Shown: piece by piece, positions 37,080 to 47,401 of the stretch
Layout of the letters: every line of letters begins with the position of its first letter
Position numbering within the stretch: the first letter of the stretch is position 1
Assembly: GCA_006212045.1 (NCBI GenBank)
Contig: PZPK01000004.1
Coordinates: 124,001 to 188,000, forward strand
DNA: 64,000 nt
Direction of reading: 5' to 3'
Source: Oleiphilus sp.
Lineage (GTDB): Bacteria; Pseudomonadota; Gammaproteobacteria; Pseudomonadales; Oleiphilaceae
Program-made: the position numbers and the translations under genes
The notes under the pieces: model-generated
The model's database searches: none
Told to the model about the DNA's origin: nothing
Seen by the model: only the letters and a program-made list of their open reading frames with translations

Positions 37080-37874
37080 TTAGTCGCATCGGATCACAAG
37101 CTCCTCAATCTTCCCAAGATGGGCTGCGGTCCGTGAAAACGAACTGCGAAAGGAACCAATTAACTTGTGGGTTCGGGACAAGGCAAAAAGCTCAACAACT
37201 GCGCCGCAAATACCCTGAAGGTCGGAACGGGATGCCTGCTGCTCATTGGTCATCAAACGCTCGCCAAACCGGGCCTTCATTTCTTGCTTAACCCCACTGT
37301 CATCTGAAGCAAGGTAAAATCTGGTTGCTGGATCACTCTCGATCTCCTTCTCCATCGCGTCGATAAAAGCTTCCAGCGGGCTTTGCCGAATCGCGTCTTC
37401 GTGATCACTTCGTCTCACGTGCACCCCGACGACACGCTCAGAAAACCGTTTAGTTTCTTCAGAGATTAGCGCTTCTATACTCTCCACCGGAACAAACGCG
37501 CTAAAGCGATCAGGGTTTTCGTAGAAGGGAAGAAACCCGGAAATAAAAGGTCTTTGGTACTTTCCTAACTCTGTGAAATCAAATCCGGCTTTTGACAGTC
37601 GCTTGCACTCATCATGATCAATCATAATATCGTACTTGGCGGCTTCCCTTTTTTTGTACCATTTGGATCGGGTGATAGCCGAAGTTTTGGTTTCGACCAC
37701 CTGTACCGGCAGCTCCGTAATCGGCTGGAACAAATCGGAAAAGCGGGCATTCAATCCTTTGTTTCTTACCCACTTGACCTCCAGACTCTGGCCCAGATCC
37801 TTGCTCAGAGCAATTGCCGCATCGAGCGCCCTCATCCGATTACACAACCCCCCGGTTGGCTCAATCGTAAGCAT
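37080..37874 (-). CDS. Fucosyltransferase-like glycosyltransferase (GT23/NodZ-like fold)
   Basis: A 264-residue protein I assign from three motifs of the O-/alpha-1,6-fucosyltransferase superfamily: the N-terminal GGLCNRMRAL (8-17), the GDP-sugar arginine motif VHVRRSDH (151-158), and FYLASDD (186-192) with LIGSFRSSFSRTA (238-250). There is no signal peptide or membrane segment, so it would act in the cytoplasm. Such enzymes decorate exopolysaccharide, O-antigen or glycolipid, but the acceptor is unknown and no polysaccharide cluster is adjacent. It follows tilS by 39 bases, where pyrG stands in Pseudomonas. That suggests insertion of an accessory gene. Confidence 0.65.
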   Translation of the reverse strand: MLTIEPTGGLCNRMRALDAAIALSKDLGQSLEVKWVRNKGLNARFSDLFQPITELPVQVVETKTSAITRSKWYKKREAAKYDIMIDHDECKRLSKAGFDFTELGKYQRPFISGFLPFYENPDRFSAFVPVESIEALISEETKRFSERVVGVHVRRSDHEDAIRQSPLEAFIDAMEKEIESDPATRFYLASDDSGVKQEMKARFGERLMTNEQQASRSDLQGICGAVVELFALSRTHKLIGSFRSSFSRTAAHLGKIEELVIRCD

Positions 37875-37913
37875 GAAAACCCTCCTCGCAAGGACGACAA
37901 CTAGCGGAACACA

Positions 37914-39380
37914 TCAATCTCTCTCCTGTAACGGCTTATCCACATTATCCGGTTTTTGCTCCGGCCGTATCAACAGGAACCGGTATAAACGACGCTGATT
38001 GGCCTCTCCATGACAGGCACGAAATCGCGTGCCCAAAACATCTCCGCCAGCCCAAACAAGCTCATCCCCACACATCAGTAATGGCCACGAGTCTCGCTGC
38101 CATGGCGGTACCCGCAATTGCTGAAACAGCTTTTTGAGCGAAACGGACCCCGAAGCACCCTTTAAAGCAGAGGAATCGATCCGTTTTCTTGGCCGCAGAA
38201 TCAAGGCTTCTCCGGCTTCAGGAAGCGCAATCACGCCCTCCTCTGCACTGGAGCTATTTTCAAGAGCACCCGGATTTACGGGCTCGACCCGGATGACAAA
38301 GCGCCCAAAATGCACTGTCTGCCCTTGCTGACCCGGCGTGATCATCTGGTCCTTCGGCAACGCTTCCGCCAGGCTGTCAGCATCGACCAGATAAAGACTG
38401 CCGGCATACCGGCGCAATTGGTGGCGCCCCCACTGAATCATTGGCATACGGTCTCGGCCTGCGTCCAATACTTCTTCCCACAATCGCTCCATAATCTTTT
38501 CGGAAGGCTGCCTGATACCTGTGCGATCAATCCAGTGACGAAGCAGCTCATACTGAGCCACCCTCGACAAGCGCCGAAGATAGGTCAGTGGCATCAGGGT
38601 TTTATCCGCGCCACAAGATTTGATGGCCAAATCGAGCAAAGCACGCTTGCCCGCTTTCAGCCGGCTAACTTTGCGTGACAAACCCAGCAGGTCATCATCC
38701 AAGTGGCAATAGCGGCGCCGAATACGCGGCAAATCCTGATGCCGGACCCGGTTTCGCTCAAAATGGATATCCTGGTTGCTTTCATCTTCTACCCATTGCC
38801 AGCCCTGTTCTTCCGCCACTTGCCGGATATCACGCCTGGCAACCTCCAGCCATGGCCTGAAAATACGCCCGCCTCCGGACAAATCTCTTTGTTTTGGAAT
38901 CCCGGCCAGGGTCATCAAGTGGCGGTGACGCGACAGACGCATAAAAACAGTTTCTATCTGGTCATCCAAATGGTGCGCCTGCAGTAATATACCGCCAACG
39001 TCCATGTGCTTTTGAAACACCCTGTATCGCTCACGCCTGGCCGCTGCCTCCCAGCCTTCACGCCCGGAGCTTATGTTTACCCGCTCGATGACACAATCCA
39101 AGTCGAACTGCTGACACAGACTATGACAGAACTGTTCCCAATTCGTGGCATATGCACTCAGCCCATGATTGACATGCACAACCCGCAGCACAACGCCCCG
39201 CTGTTTAAGCAAAGGGACAGCCAGTCGCAACAGGGCAGACGAATCAAGCCCTCCACTGAGTGCAATCAGGGCAAAAGAGGTTTCGGGAATGCGTTCGAGC
39301 GCACGAATCAGGCGCCTCGAAGCCTCGGAAGAGGCAGGCGCATTGTCAGCGGCAGAATCATCAGTTTCAATCCCTGACAT
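37914..39380 (-). CDS. tilS: tRNA(Ile)-lysidine synthase
   Basis: A 488-residue TilS, slightly long. It converts the wobble C34 of tRNA-Ile(CAU) to lysidine using ATP and lysine, an essential decoding modification. The PP-loop [12 protein letters not shown] (about 39-50) is followed by [18 protein letters not shown] and the two C-terminal domains (a TilS substrate-binding region and a C-terminal domain near [13 protein letters not shown]). The first 25 residues are a low-complexity extension. The ATG overlaps the accA 3' end by 14 bases, an arrangement that favours coupling. Confidence 0.95.
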   Translation of the reverse strand: MSGIETDDSAADNAPASSEASRRLIRALERIPETSFALIALSGGLDSSALLRLAVPLLKQRGVVLRVVHVNHGLSAYATNWEQFCHSLCQQFDLDCVIERVNISSGREGWEAAARRERYRVFQKHMDVGGILLQAHHLDDQIETVFMRLSRHRHLMTLAGIPKQRDLSGGGRIFRPWLEVARRDIRQVAEEQGWQWVEDESNQDIHFERNRVRHQDLPRIRRRYCHLDDDLLGLSRKVSRLKAGKRALLDLAIKSCGADKTLMPLTYLRRLSRVAQYELLRHWIDRTGIRQPSEKIMERLWEEVLDAGRDRMPMIQWGRHQLRRYAGSLYLVDADSLAEALPKDQMITPGQQGQTVHFGRFVIRVEPVNPGALENSSSAEEGVIALPEAGEALILRPRKRIDSSALKGASGSVSLKKLFQQLRVPPWQRDSWPLLMCGDELVWAGGDVLGTRFRACHGEANQRRLYRFLLIRPEQKPDNVDKPLQERD

Positions 39381-40317
39381 AGGCGGTCAGGCGTCTGTAC
39401 CGTTGCTCATAGAGCTCATCGAAATCCATGCCCTCCAGCTCCGCAAGCGTTGACACTATACTTCGCTTGACCGACTGCGCCGCATCTTCAAGGTTTCGAT
39501 GCGCGCCTCCCAAGGGCTCTTCGATGACTTGATCAACCAGCTTCAATTCATGCAAGCGTGCCGCAGTGACCCCCATCGCTTCTGCAGCATCCGCCGCAAA
39601 TTCTGCACTTTTCCATAGAATCGACGCACAACCTTCAGGTGAAATGACGGAGTACGTTGCATATTGCAGCATCAACAGGCGATCGCATACACCAATCGCC
39701 AAGGCCCCTCCTGAACCACCTTCACCGATCACGGTCGAAATAATGGGTGTGCGTAAGCTGGACATAGTAGCGATATTGCGCGCGATCGCCTCACTCTGAC
39801 CCCGCTCTTCCGCATCAATCCCGGGATAAGCGCCAGGCGTATCGATAAAGGTCAGAATCGGCAGGCTGAAACGCTCTGCCAGCTCCATCAGGCGACGGGC
39901 TTTTCGGTATCCTTCCGGGCGAGGCATCCCGAAATTTCTTTTCACCTTCTCCTTCACTTCGCGGCCTTTCTGGTGTCCAATCACCATTACAGGCCGCCCT
40001 TCCAGACGCGCCATACCGCCAACGATCGAAGGGTCATCCGCAAAGGCGCGATCACCATGCAGCTCTTCAAAATCGGTCACGATATGCTGCAGATAGTCCA
40101 GTGTATAAGGCCGTTTCGGATGCCGTGCCAAACGCGTAATATCCCAGGAACTCAGATTGGAAAAAATCTCTCTTGTTCTCTGGGTACAGTCACGCTCCAA
40201 GCGCTCGATCGCCTCAGCAATGTTAATTTCCTGATCACTGCCAACCAGTCGCAGCTCCTGGATTTTCTCTTCCAGTTCAATGATGGGCTGTTCAAAATCA
40301 AGATAATGAAGATTCAT
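39367..40317 (-). CDS. accA: Acetyl-CoA carboxylase carboxyltransferase subunit alpha
   Basis: A 316-residue AccA. With AccD it transfers carboxyl from biotin to acetyl-CoA, the first committed step of fatty-acid synthesis. Visible are [14 protein letters not shown], the coiled N-terminal region, [42 protein letters not shown] and [12 protein letters not shown] of the crotonase-like core. Order dnaE-accA-tilS is conserved; it starts 94 bases after dnaE. Confidence 0.97.
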   Translation of the reverse strand: MNLHYLDFEQPIIELEEKIQELRLVGSDQEINIAEAIERLERDCTQRTREIFSNLSSWDITRLARHPKRPYTLDYLQHIVTDFEELHGDRAFADDPSIVGGMARLEGRPVMVIGHQKGREVKEKVKRNFGMPRPEGYRKARRLMELAERFSLPILTFIDTPGAYPGIDAEERGQSEAIARNIATMSSLRTPIISTVIGEGGSGGALAIGVCDRLLMLQYATYSVISPEGCASILWKSAEFAADAAEAMGVTAARLHELKLVDQVIEEPLGGAHRNLEDAAQSVKRSIVSTLAELEGMDFDELYEQRYRRLTAYVRD

Positions 40318-40411
40318 AATGGGGACGTCAGAAGCCTGTCTATGGGTGGGAGATCTTTACTGAGGGCAATGATACTCGCGGGGCAAAGCATTAGTAAACA
40401 CGAGCGAAGTT

Positions 40412-43400
40412 CTAGGCATAGACCATACTGACCTGATCTTTACCCAGAAGATAGGCCAGGTCCTGCAACAACTCATCACTGGGATTGACGGCCCACTGAT
40501 CGCCGAAAACAAGTGTCGACTCAACATCCTCTCGGCAATACTTTAGCGCAACGCGGCATGCGCCGTCTGCCGCTGCCTTCTGATGGGGAGAGATCGTGCG
40601 CTTGAGTTCATGCAGAAACCCATTTCCGAACTGCGTATCCGAAACCTTCAATGCAAGGTGCTTGGCAAAGCGCGCTCTTGCCTCATCTACACCGTAAAGT
40701 GCACTGCCTCGCATTTTGAGTTCTCCCGAGCCGGAGTAGTCGTCGATACTGACGACACCCTCCACAATCACCACCCGGTCTTTGACAATGGCTTCCCTGT
40801 ATTCCTCATAAGCGTCTGAAAAAAACGTCGCTTCAATGCGGGCAGTCCGATCATCCAGGGTGACAAAACACATATTCTGCCCGCGCTTGTTCTTCATCAG
40901 ACGCACTGCCACGATCAGACCCGCTACCATCGTCCGCTTTTTGCTGGATTTCAGGTTGAGGATCGAGGTGGACACAAAATTGCGCACCTCACGCTCATAT
41001 TCGTCAAAGGGGTGGCCGGTCAGATAAAGCCCCAGGGTATCTTTTTCGAGCGTGAGCCGGTACTTTTCACTCCACTCACGAATCCCTTCCGAAGCCCCAT
41101 ATACGTCCTGATCTTCGGTCGGCACGACCTCACCGAAAAGATCCTCCATGCCGGCATTCTGGTTGCGGGAGTTCTGATCTGCACATTTTACTGCTTCCTC
41201 TATCGAAGCCATCAGGCGCGAACGGCTCGGCCCTATCTTGTCCATCGCCCCGGCATAGATGAGCGCTTCGAGTGCTCGCTTGTTCACCTTGCGCAAATCC
41301 ACCCGGTCACAAAACTCGAACAGATTATTGAAGCCACCATGCTCCTGCCGGGCCTGCAGAATACTTTCTACCGGACCTTCTCCGAGACCTTTGATCGCGC
41401 CCAAACCATAAACCACTTGCCCCGCGTCGTTTACAGTAAATGTGTACTCACTGACATTGACATCAGGCAACACCAGATCCAGCCCCATCTGACGGCATTC
41501 TTCGACCAAGGTGACCACCTTGTCGGTGTTTTGCATATCCGCCGTCAATACGGCCGCCATAAACTCGGCAGGATAGTGACGCTTAAGCCAAAGCGTTTGA
41601 TATGAAACCAGCGCGTAAGCCGCAGAGTGCGACTTGTTGAAGCCATAGCCGGCGAATTTTTCTACCAGATCAAAAATCTTGAGCGCAAGATCTCCATCGA
41701 TACCGTTATCAATAGCACCCTGCTCAAACAGACCCCGCTGCTTCGCCATTTCTTCCGGTTTTTTCTTACCCATTGCACGCCGCAGCACGTCCGCGCCACC
41801 GAGGGTATATCCGGCCAGCGTCTGGGCGATCTGCATGACCTGTTCCTGATAGACGATGACACCGTAGGTAGGCTCAAGAATCGGTTTCAAACTTTCATGC
41901 TGAAAATCCGGGTGTGGATAGGCCACCTCTGCGCGACCATGCTTACGATTGATAAAGTCGTCAACCATGCCCGATTCAAGCGGGCCAGGCCTGAACAGGG
42001 CAACCAGGGCAATCATGTCTTCGAGGTTGTCGGGCTGCAGACGCCGGATCAGGTCTTTCATACCGCGTGATTCCAGCTGGAATACGGCCGTCGTTTGTGC
42101 CGTTTTCAGCAAATCGAAAGAAGCCTGATCGTCCAACGGAATATGCTCAATCTCGATCGGCTCCCTGCCTTCGGAAAGCAAGCGCGGATTGATCATTTTC
42201 AGGGCCCAGTCCACGATCGTCAGGGTTCGCAAACCGAGGAAGTCAAACTTGACCAGACCGGCATCCTCAACATCGTTTTTGTCGAACTGCGTGACCAGCC
42301 CGCCCCCTTCTTCGTCACAATAGAGCGGCGAGAAGTCCGTCAGCTTTGTCGGCGCAATAACGACACCCCCGGCATGTTTGCCGACATTACGCGTTACCCC
42401 TTCAAGCTTGAGCGCCATTTCCCAAATTTCCTGAGCCTCCTCATCCTGCTCAAGGAATTCTTTCAATGCCGGCTCCTGCTCAATGGCCTTGGCCAGAGTC
42501 ATGCCGACCTCAAAGGGAATCATCTTGGATAGCCGATCAGCCAGCCCATACGATTTACCTTGCACGCGGGCCACATCACGCACAACGGCCTTGGCCGCCA
42601 TGGTACCGAAGGTAATGATCTGTGATACCGCTTCCCGACCATAATGGTCAGCGACATAATCAATAACGCGATCGCGTCCGTCCATGCAGAAATCAACATC
42701 GAAATCCGGCATCGAAACCCTTTCCGGATTCAGAAATCTTTCGAACAGCAAATCGTACTGCAGCGGATCCAGATCGGTGATTTTGAGTGCATAAGCCACC
42801 AGCGAGCCAGCACCGGATCCACGCCCGGGCCCAACCGGAATATCATGGTTTTTGGCCCACTGGATAAAATCCATAACGATCAGGAAGTACCCCGGAAAGC
42901 CCATCTGTAGAATGATATTGAGCTCAAAATCCAGACGATCATAGTAGTCCTTGCGTGCTCCCGGTGTATCTCGCCCTTGCAGAATGACCTGCAATCGCTC
43001 GTCCAGTCCCTCTCGACAGATTTTCCGGAAGAACTCGTCCATCGTCATGCCTTCAGGGACCGGATACTGTGGCAGGAAATATTCACCGAGCCGGACTTCG
43101 ACATTGCAGCGTTTAGCAATTTCCAGGGTATTCTCGATCGCTTCGGGAATATCCGAAAACAATTCCCGCATTTCCTGCGCGGACTTCAGATATTGCTGGT
43201 CACTGTATTTACGGCGACGCCGGGGATCATCGAGGGTTTCGCCATCCGCAATACAGACGCGCGCTTCGTGCGCATCATAATCCTCTTGCTTTAAAAACTG
43301 GACATCATTGGTCGCGACCACCGGACAACCGGTGACACGGGCAAGAGCCACGCTGGCATGCACACACTCTTCATCATTGGGGCGCTGGGTGCGTTGCAAC

Positions 43401-43903
43401 TCCAGATAGAAACTTTCCGGAAAGACCGACATCCATTTGGACAGACAGCTTTGCGCCTGATCGACCTTGCCGGAGAGCAGCAGACGGCCGATTTCGCCGT
43501 CTTTGGCGCCGGACAGAGCAATTAAGCCTTCAGAAGCTTCATGCATCCAACCCTGACGGACGATCGCCCGGCCCAAGGACTGTCCTTCGGTGAACGCTTT
43601 GGAAATCAGTTCGGTGAGATTGCGATACCCTTTGGCGTTTTTCGCCAACAAGGTCATCACGCTGGGATGCTCGGGCTCATCCATATTTTCCAGCCAGATA
43701 CAGGCCCCGATAATCGGCTTGATCCCCTCTGCGCGCAGCGTTTTATAGCACTTGACCAAGGCACAGAGATTGGACTGATCCGTCAGTGCCACGGCAGGCA
43801 TATCAAGTGACCGCAGCGCGCCTGCCAGGGGCTTGATGCGCACCAGGCCGTTCACAAGTGAAAATTCAGAGTGGACTTTGAGATGGATAAAATCAGCGGG
43901 CAT
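40412..43903 (-). CDS. dnaE: DNA polymerase III subunit alpha
   Basis: A 1,163-residue replicative polymerase (DnaE1 type). The PHP domain begins FIHLKVHSEFSLVNG. The catalytic aspartates lie in SMPDFDVDFCMDGRDRV, preceded by GPGRGSGAGSLVAYAL. The helix-hairpin-helix region follows, then the OB fold (about 960-1060: MVAGLIVAVR and FVTLDDRTARIE) and the C-terminal tau-binding end. No intein is seen. It extends the leading and lagging strands with the beta clamp. Confidence 0.97.
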   Translation of the reverse strand: MPADFIHLKVHSEFSLVNGLVRIKPLAGALRSLDMPAVALTDQSNLCALVKCYKTLRAEGIKPIIGACIWLENMDEPEHPSVMTLLAKNAKGYRNLTELISKAFTEGQSLGRAIVRQGWMHEASEGLIALSGAKDGEIGRLLLSGKVDQAQSCLSKWMSVFPESFYLELQRTQRPNDEECVHASVALARVTGCPVVATNDVQFLKQEDYDAHEARVCIADGETLDDPRRRRKYSDQQYLKSAQEMRELFSDIPEAIENTLEIAKRCNVEVRLGEYFLPQYPVPEGMTMDEFFRKICREGLDERLQVILQGRDTPGARKDYYDRLDFELNIILQMGFPGYFLIVMDFIQWAKNHDIPVGPGRGSGAGSLVAYALKITDLDPLQYDLLFERFLNPERVSMPDFDVDFCMDGRDRVIDYVADHYGREAVSQIITFGTMAAKAVVRDVARVQGKSYGLADRLSKMIPFEVGMTLAKAIEQEPALKEFLEQDEEAQEIWEMALKLEGVTRNVGKHAGGVVIAPTKLTDFSPLYCDEEGGGLVTQFDKNDVEDAGLVKFDFLGLRTLTIVDWALKMINPRLLSEGREPIEIEHIPLDDQASFDLLKTAQTTAVFQLESRGMKDLIRRLQPDNLEDMIALVALFRPGPLESGMVDDFINRKHGRAEVAYPHPDFQHESLKPILEPTYGVIVYQEQVMQIAQTLAGYTLGGADVLRRAMGKKKPEEMAKQRGLFEQGAIDNGIDGDLALKIFDLVEKFAGYGFNKSHSAAYALVSYQTLWLKRHYPAEFMAAVLTADMQNTDKVVTLVEECRQMGLDLVLPDVNVSEYTFTVNDAGQVVYGLGAIKGLGEGPVESILQARQEHGGFNNLFEFCDRVDLRKVNKRALEALIYAGAMDKIGPSRSRLMASIEEAVKCADQNSRNQNAGMEDLFGEVVPTEDQDVYGASEGIREWSEKYRLTLEKDTLGLYLTGHPFDEYEREVRNFVSTSILNLKSSKKRTMVAGLIVAVRLMKNKRGQNMCFVTLDDRTARIEATFFSDAYEEYREAIVKDRVVIVEGVVSIDDYSGSGELKMRGSALYGVDEARARFAKHLALKVSDTQFGNGFLHELKRTISPHQKAAADGACRVALKYCREDVESTLVFGDQWAVNPSDELLQDLAYLLGKDQVSMVYA

Positions 43904-44121
43904 GAATCACACGATAGCGTTCAGAAACAGGACATCATTCAGGCGGCAGATAATAGCATGCATCGAAGTCATCGACATTATTTTTGCACCGAATGACCGC
44001 TATGGGTCACACAAACAACCTATAGTCTATTTATGTACCATATATATATAAACAATATTTTAACTATGTATTATTTCAGCCTACACTCGCAGAAACTGAA
44101 GCGACACCACAAAGGGAAACC

Positions 44122-45051
44122 ATGAAACTTGCACGCCTGTTAACGCTCTCGAAATACAAACTGATCTGCACACTCATTCTGGGCATAAGTCTGGCGATGG
44201 CTCAAAAAAGCAACGCGCAACCTGGAGCCGGCGAGATTGGCTTTTCAGTGCTGCACACAGGTGTCTCTGCCGGCGCCCTTGAAGCAACGGTCGTCGACAC
44301 CGGCTCATGGTGGCGACTCAGAAAACTGGTGCATGTTGCCATACTCATTCAGCATCCTGAGGGCGATATATTGCTGGATACCGGTCTGGGCAAAAATATC
44401 GATGCGCAGTTCCGGGAGAACGACCTGTTTGACCGGGCACTATTCAACTATCAGGATGTGCGGCCTGCCGCAGATCAGTTGAAACAACAAGGCTACGATT
44501 TTCAGCAACTGACCCGCATTCTCCCGAGCCACCTGCATTGGGATCATGCCAGCGGCCTGGAGGACTTTCCCGGCACTCCGGTCTGGGTGCAAGAAAAAGA
44601 GTATGACCAGGCACAGAAAGGTGAAGCGCCTGCGCACCTCAAGTCGCAATTGGACAGCCCCGAGATCAACTGGCATTTTTTCACACTGAATGATGAACCA
44701 TTTGCAGGCTTTGAACGAAGCCTCGATGTCTATGGCGACGGTCATGTTGTGATGGTTGACCTGTCCGGTCACTCCGCCGGACACATTGGCCTGTTTCTGA
44801 CTACGAGCTCAGGCCAGGTTGTTTTCTTTATCGGGGATACGTCCTGGACGATTAAGGGAATCAAAGACAATGCGGGTCGGCCCGGGTTTCTCAAAACACT
44901 GGCCAAAGTTGACTGGAAGGAATCACAGAATCTCACCCGGCTGGCTAACATCCACAAACAACAGAAGACACAGCCCAACCTTTTGATTGTGCCGGCACAT
45001 GATGAATTTGTGATGGCAACATTACCCCAATACCCGCAATTCAGGTACTAA
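44122..45051 (+). CDS. Exported metallo-beta-lactamase-fold hydrolase (N-acyl homoserine lactonase-like)
   Basis: A 309-residue MBL-fold enzyme with a signal peptide (hydrophobic core about 13-27, possible cleavage at SNAQ). The zinc-binding HxHxDH motif is HLHWDH (137-142), with DTGLG (86-90), later GDGHVVMVDLSGHSAGHIG and FFIGDT, and a C-terminal VPAHDEF. The pattern VAILIQHPEGDILLDTGLG resembles AiiA/AttM lactonases, which are cytoplasmic; here export to the periplasm is expected. Substrate may be a lactone or other ester. Four bases before a LysR gene, so the pair is likely cotranscribed. The upstream 43990-44090 is very AT-rich. Confidence 0.75.
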   Translation: MKLARLLTLSKYKLICTLILGISLAMAQKSNAQPGAGEIGFSVLHTGVSAGALEATVVDTGSWWRLRKLVHVAILIQHPEGDILLDTGLGKNIDAQFRENDLFDRALFNYQDVRPAADQLKQQGYDFQQLTRILPSHLHWDHASGLEDFPGTPVWVQEKEYDQAQKGEAPAHLKSQLDSPEINWHFFTLNDEPFAGFERSLDVYGDGHVVMVDLSGHSAGHIGLFLTTSSGQVVFFIGDTSWTIKGIKDNAGRPGFLKTLAKVDWKESQNLTRLANIHKQQKTQPNLLIVPAHDEFVMATLPQYPQFRY

Positions 45052-45055
45052 ACAT

Positions 45056-45913
45056 ATGGATCTCAGATCTTTACGCTATTTTGTAGCCGCCCTTGAGGAA
45101 GGCAGTATCAGTGCCGCCGCAACCCGTATGCACATTGCACAGCCCTCTATATCCGTGGCTGTGGCAAAACTCGAAAGCCAGCTGGACACGCAGCTGCTGG
45201 TTCGTGGCAGACAGGGCGTACACGCGACCCGCGATGGTGAGATTCTGTATCAGCAAGCCAAAAGCCTGCTGCAACACGCCCAGGCTATCACCCACCTGTT
45301 CGAAACCGATGAAAAACAGCCCTCCATCGAAATCAATGTTTCACCCACCGTTTCCCTGCACCATCTTGGCGTCCTTATGGCCCTGATACAGGGACATTTC
45401 CCGAAACTGCAGTGCCGAATAAAACGGGACAGCATGAGTGCAGACATTCACATCCTACCGGAGTATCAGGTCGCGCCGGAGTCGATTTTTATCCCGATGG
45501 CACAAGAAAGCTATCAACTGCTTATTCCCAAGAACAATGTACTATCGTTTGCGGAAACGCTGCGCCTAGAGGACCTGCAAGGCGAACGTTTTATCATGCG
45601 AAGCTTTTGTGAACGCAACCAGGAACTGATCGCCTTTCTGGAAAGTACCAACACTAAACTCGAAACAGTGGCTGAAGTCGATAATGAAGAATGGGCGATG
45701 ATGCTCGTGGAACAGGGCCTGGGCTGTTCAATCCTGCCGATCTCTCGTGCTGGAACACATCAGCGGAACTTTGTTGCCCGCTCGCTTCAAACCACGCTCG
45801 GCGATATTGCCCTTGAACGCACGGTAGGGATTGCCATGGACTTCACCCTGACCCAACAACCCCGCATGCAGGCATTGATCGACATTCTGCGGCAACAGCC
45901 ATGGCCGGCTTAA
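45056..45913 (+). CDS. LysR-family transcriptional regulator
   Basis: A 285-residue LTTR. The winged helix-turn-helix at about 1-60 (MDLRSLRYFVAALEEGSISAAA, of which only the first twenty are the helix-turn-helix start) is followed by a periplasmic-binding-like effector domain at about 90-280. It is read in the same direction as and between two hydrolase genes, instead of the divergent layout usual for this family, so it may be expressed with its targets. Effector unknown. Confidence 0.9.
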   Translation: MDLRSLRYFVAALEEGSISAAATRMHIAQPSISVAVAKLESQLDTQLLVRGRQGVHATRDGEILYQQAKSLLQHAQAITHLFETDEKQPSIEINVSPTVSLHHLGVLMALIQGHFPKLQCRIKRDSMSADIHILPEYQVAPESIFIPMAQESYQLLIPKNNVLSFAETLRLEDLQGERFIMRSFCERNQELIAFLESTNTKLETVAEVDNEEWAMMLVEQGLGCSILPISRAGTHQRNFVARSLQTTLGDIALERTVGIAMDFTLTQQPRMQALIDILRQQPWPA

Positions 45914-45939
45914 ACCTTTTCCGAGACAGGAACTGAATC

Positions 45940-46881
45940 ATGATCTTACTGAAACGCCTGCGCTTTTTACTCTTAAGTCTTGGACTGATCGCCGTAGCGG
46001 GAATTAGTTTTCTCTATGCCACCAAAACGCATGAGACCCAAGTATTCGAAGCCGATAACCCGCCAAAGACATCCTGGTCGTATGCCAGACTGTCTCAGGG
46101 CCTCGTGCATTATCAGCTGGAGGGAGACAGACACAAACCGCTGGTTGTTCTGGTGCATGGCTTTTCCATACCAGCCTACATATGGGAGCCGACCTATACT
46201 TACCTGCGTCGACAGGGATTCAGGGTGTTGCGTTTCGATCTCTATGGGCGGGGCTTTTCCAGTCGCCCTGATATCGACTACAACATGGAAGACTATGTCA
46301 CGCAGCTGGATGAACTGCTGGACCATCTGGGTGTCGACCAGCCGATCCAACTGATCGGTCTCTCAATGGGTGGCGCGGTTGTCGCGCATTACACCGCGCA
46401 ATACCCAGACAAAGTAGCTCGCCTAGCCTTGCTGGCACCGCTGGTCCGATCTCCATCTCAAGCGATGCTGTACCCTTTGCTGGTGCCGGGCCTGGGCAAT
46501 GTTCTGGCAGAGATTGCGATTGTACCAAGGCTTCGCAAGGGCCTTTCCAAAGCCGTATTTGACTCCTCATCATTTCCGGATTGGGAGCAAAAGCTGGAAC
46601 CCCAAACACGCTATCAAGGATTTTCCCGCGCGATCCTCAGAACCGCCAGACACTTATTCAATCGGGACTTTACCGATGTCTACGCAAAACTTGCCGCACT
46701 GAACAAACCGACCTTACTTGTTTGGGGAAAAGAAGACCAAACCCTGCCCTATCAGGATCACAGGCTCCTGCTTGAGCTGTTCGAAACCATCCAATTCCAG
46801 AGTCTTGAGCAGTGTGGTCACCTGCCGCACTATGAGCACCCGCAAAAGGTCAATGCATGGCTGAATGGTTTTCTGAACTGA
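45940..46881 (+). CDS. Alpha/beta-fold hydrolase with an N-terminal membrane anchor
   Basis: A 313-residue alpha/beta hydrolase. The N-terminal hydrophobic helix (about 6-27) suggests an uncleaved anchor or signal peptide. VLVHGFSIPAYIWEP carries the oxyanion residues; the nucleophile elbow is IGLSMGGAVV (Ser142). The acid is in WGKEDQTLPY and the His in CGHLPHYEHP. It lies 26 bases after the LysR gene, so the MBL hydrolase, regulator and this esterase-like enzyme form a plausible operon. It abuts, without a gap, the convergent tlpA-like stop at 46882. Confidence 0.85.
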   Translation: MILLKRLRFLLLSLGLIAVAGISFLYATKTHETQVFEADNPPKTSWSYARLSQGLVHYQLEGDRHKPLVVLVHGFSIPAYIWEPTYTYLRRQGFRVLRFDLYGRGFSSRPDIDYNMEDYVTQLDELLDHLGVDQPIQLIGLSMGGAVVAHYTAQYPDKVARLALLAPLVRSPSQAMLYPLLVPGLGNVLAEIAIVPRLRKGLSKAVFDSSSFPDWEQKLEPQTRYQGFSRAILRTARHLFNRDFTDVYAKLAALNKPTLLVWGKEDQTLPYQDHRLLLELFETIQFQSLEQCGHLPHYEHPQKVNAWLNGFLN

Positions 46882-47343
46882 TCAGTGCGACGCTTGCAAT
46901 TTAGAGATGATGCCTGCTTTGGTTTGTGGTCCCATGAGCCAGGAATGAAACTCCCCGCTTGGAGAAATCACCATGGTCGCAGGCAAGGCCCCCGGCTGTT
47001 TCTGTTCAAAAAGTGAGATCGGATTTGTCGCCAGCAAGGGGAAAGAAATACCCAATTTTGTCGCCTGCGCACGCAATCGATCGCCACTTTCCCGGTCAAA
47101 ATTGAAACCGAGCACATTGAATCCTTCAATGTTATGCAATTCGTTAAGTTCCGGAATTTCTTCAATGCATGGCTTACACCAGACGGCCCAATAGTTCACA
47201 AGCAACCACTCGCCGTGATATTTGTCCAAAGGTGCTTTCGAACCGTCTGCCAGCTCAAACTCGGGTGAAGCACAGCCGATGAGCATCAACGTGAGCCCTA
47301 AAAGCACCACCACCCTTCTGATTGATAAAAAAAGCGCATTCAC
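46882..47343 (-). CDS. TlpA/ResA-like thioredoxin lipoprotein
   Basis: A 153-residue lipoprotein (lipobox LIGC, Cys24) with a thioredoxin fold. The active site is WAVWCKPC (Cys56 and Cys59), followed by IEEIPELNELHN and the cis-proline region GALPATMVI. The family reduces disulfides in periplasmic proteins, for instance apocytochrome c, but membrane partners are not adjacent. It is divergent from arsC across 58 bases. Periplasmic location is inferred from the lipobox. Confidence 0.85.
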   Translation of the reverse strand: MNALFLSIRRVVVLLGLTLMLIGCASPEFELADGSKAPLDKYHGEWLLVNYWAVWCKPCIEEIPELNELHNIEGFNVLGFNFDRESGDRLRAQATKLGISFPLLATNPISLFEQKQPGALPATMVISPSGEFHSWLMGPQTKAGIISKLQASH

Positions 47344-47401
47344 TCTTCAACTTGTCTCCGCTAGAATGCCTGCTTTTGCAGACAGTATAAAAAGCGAAAC
47401 C

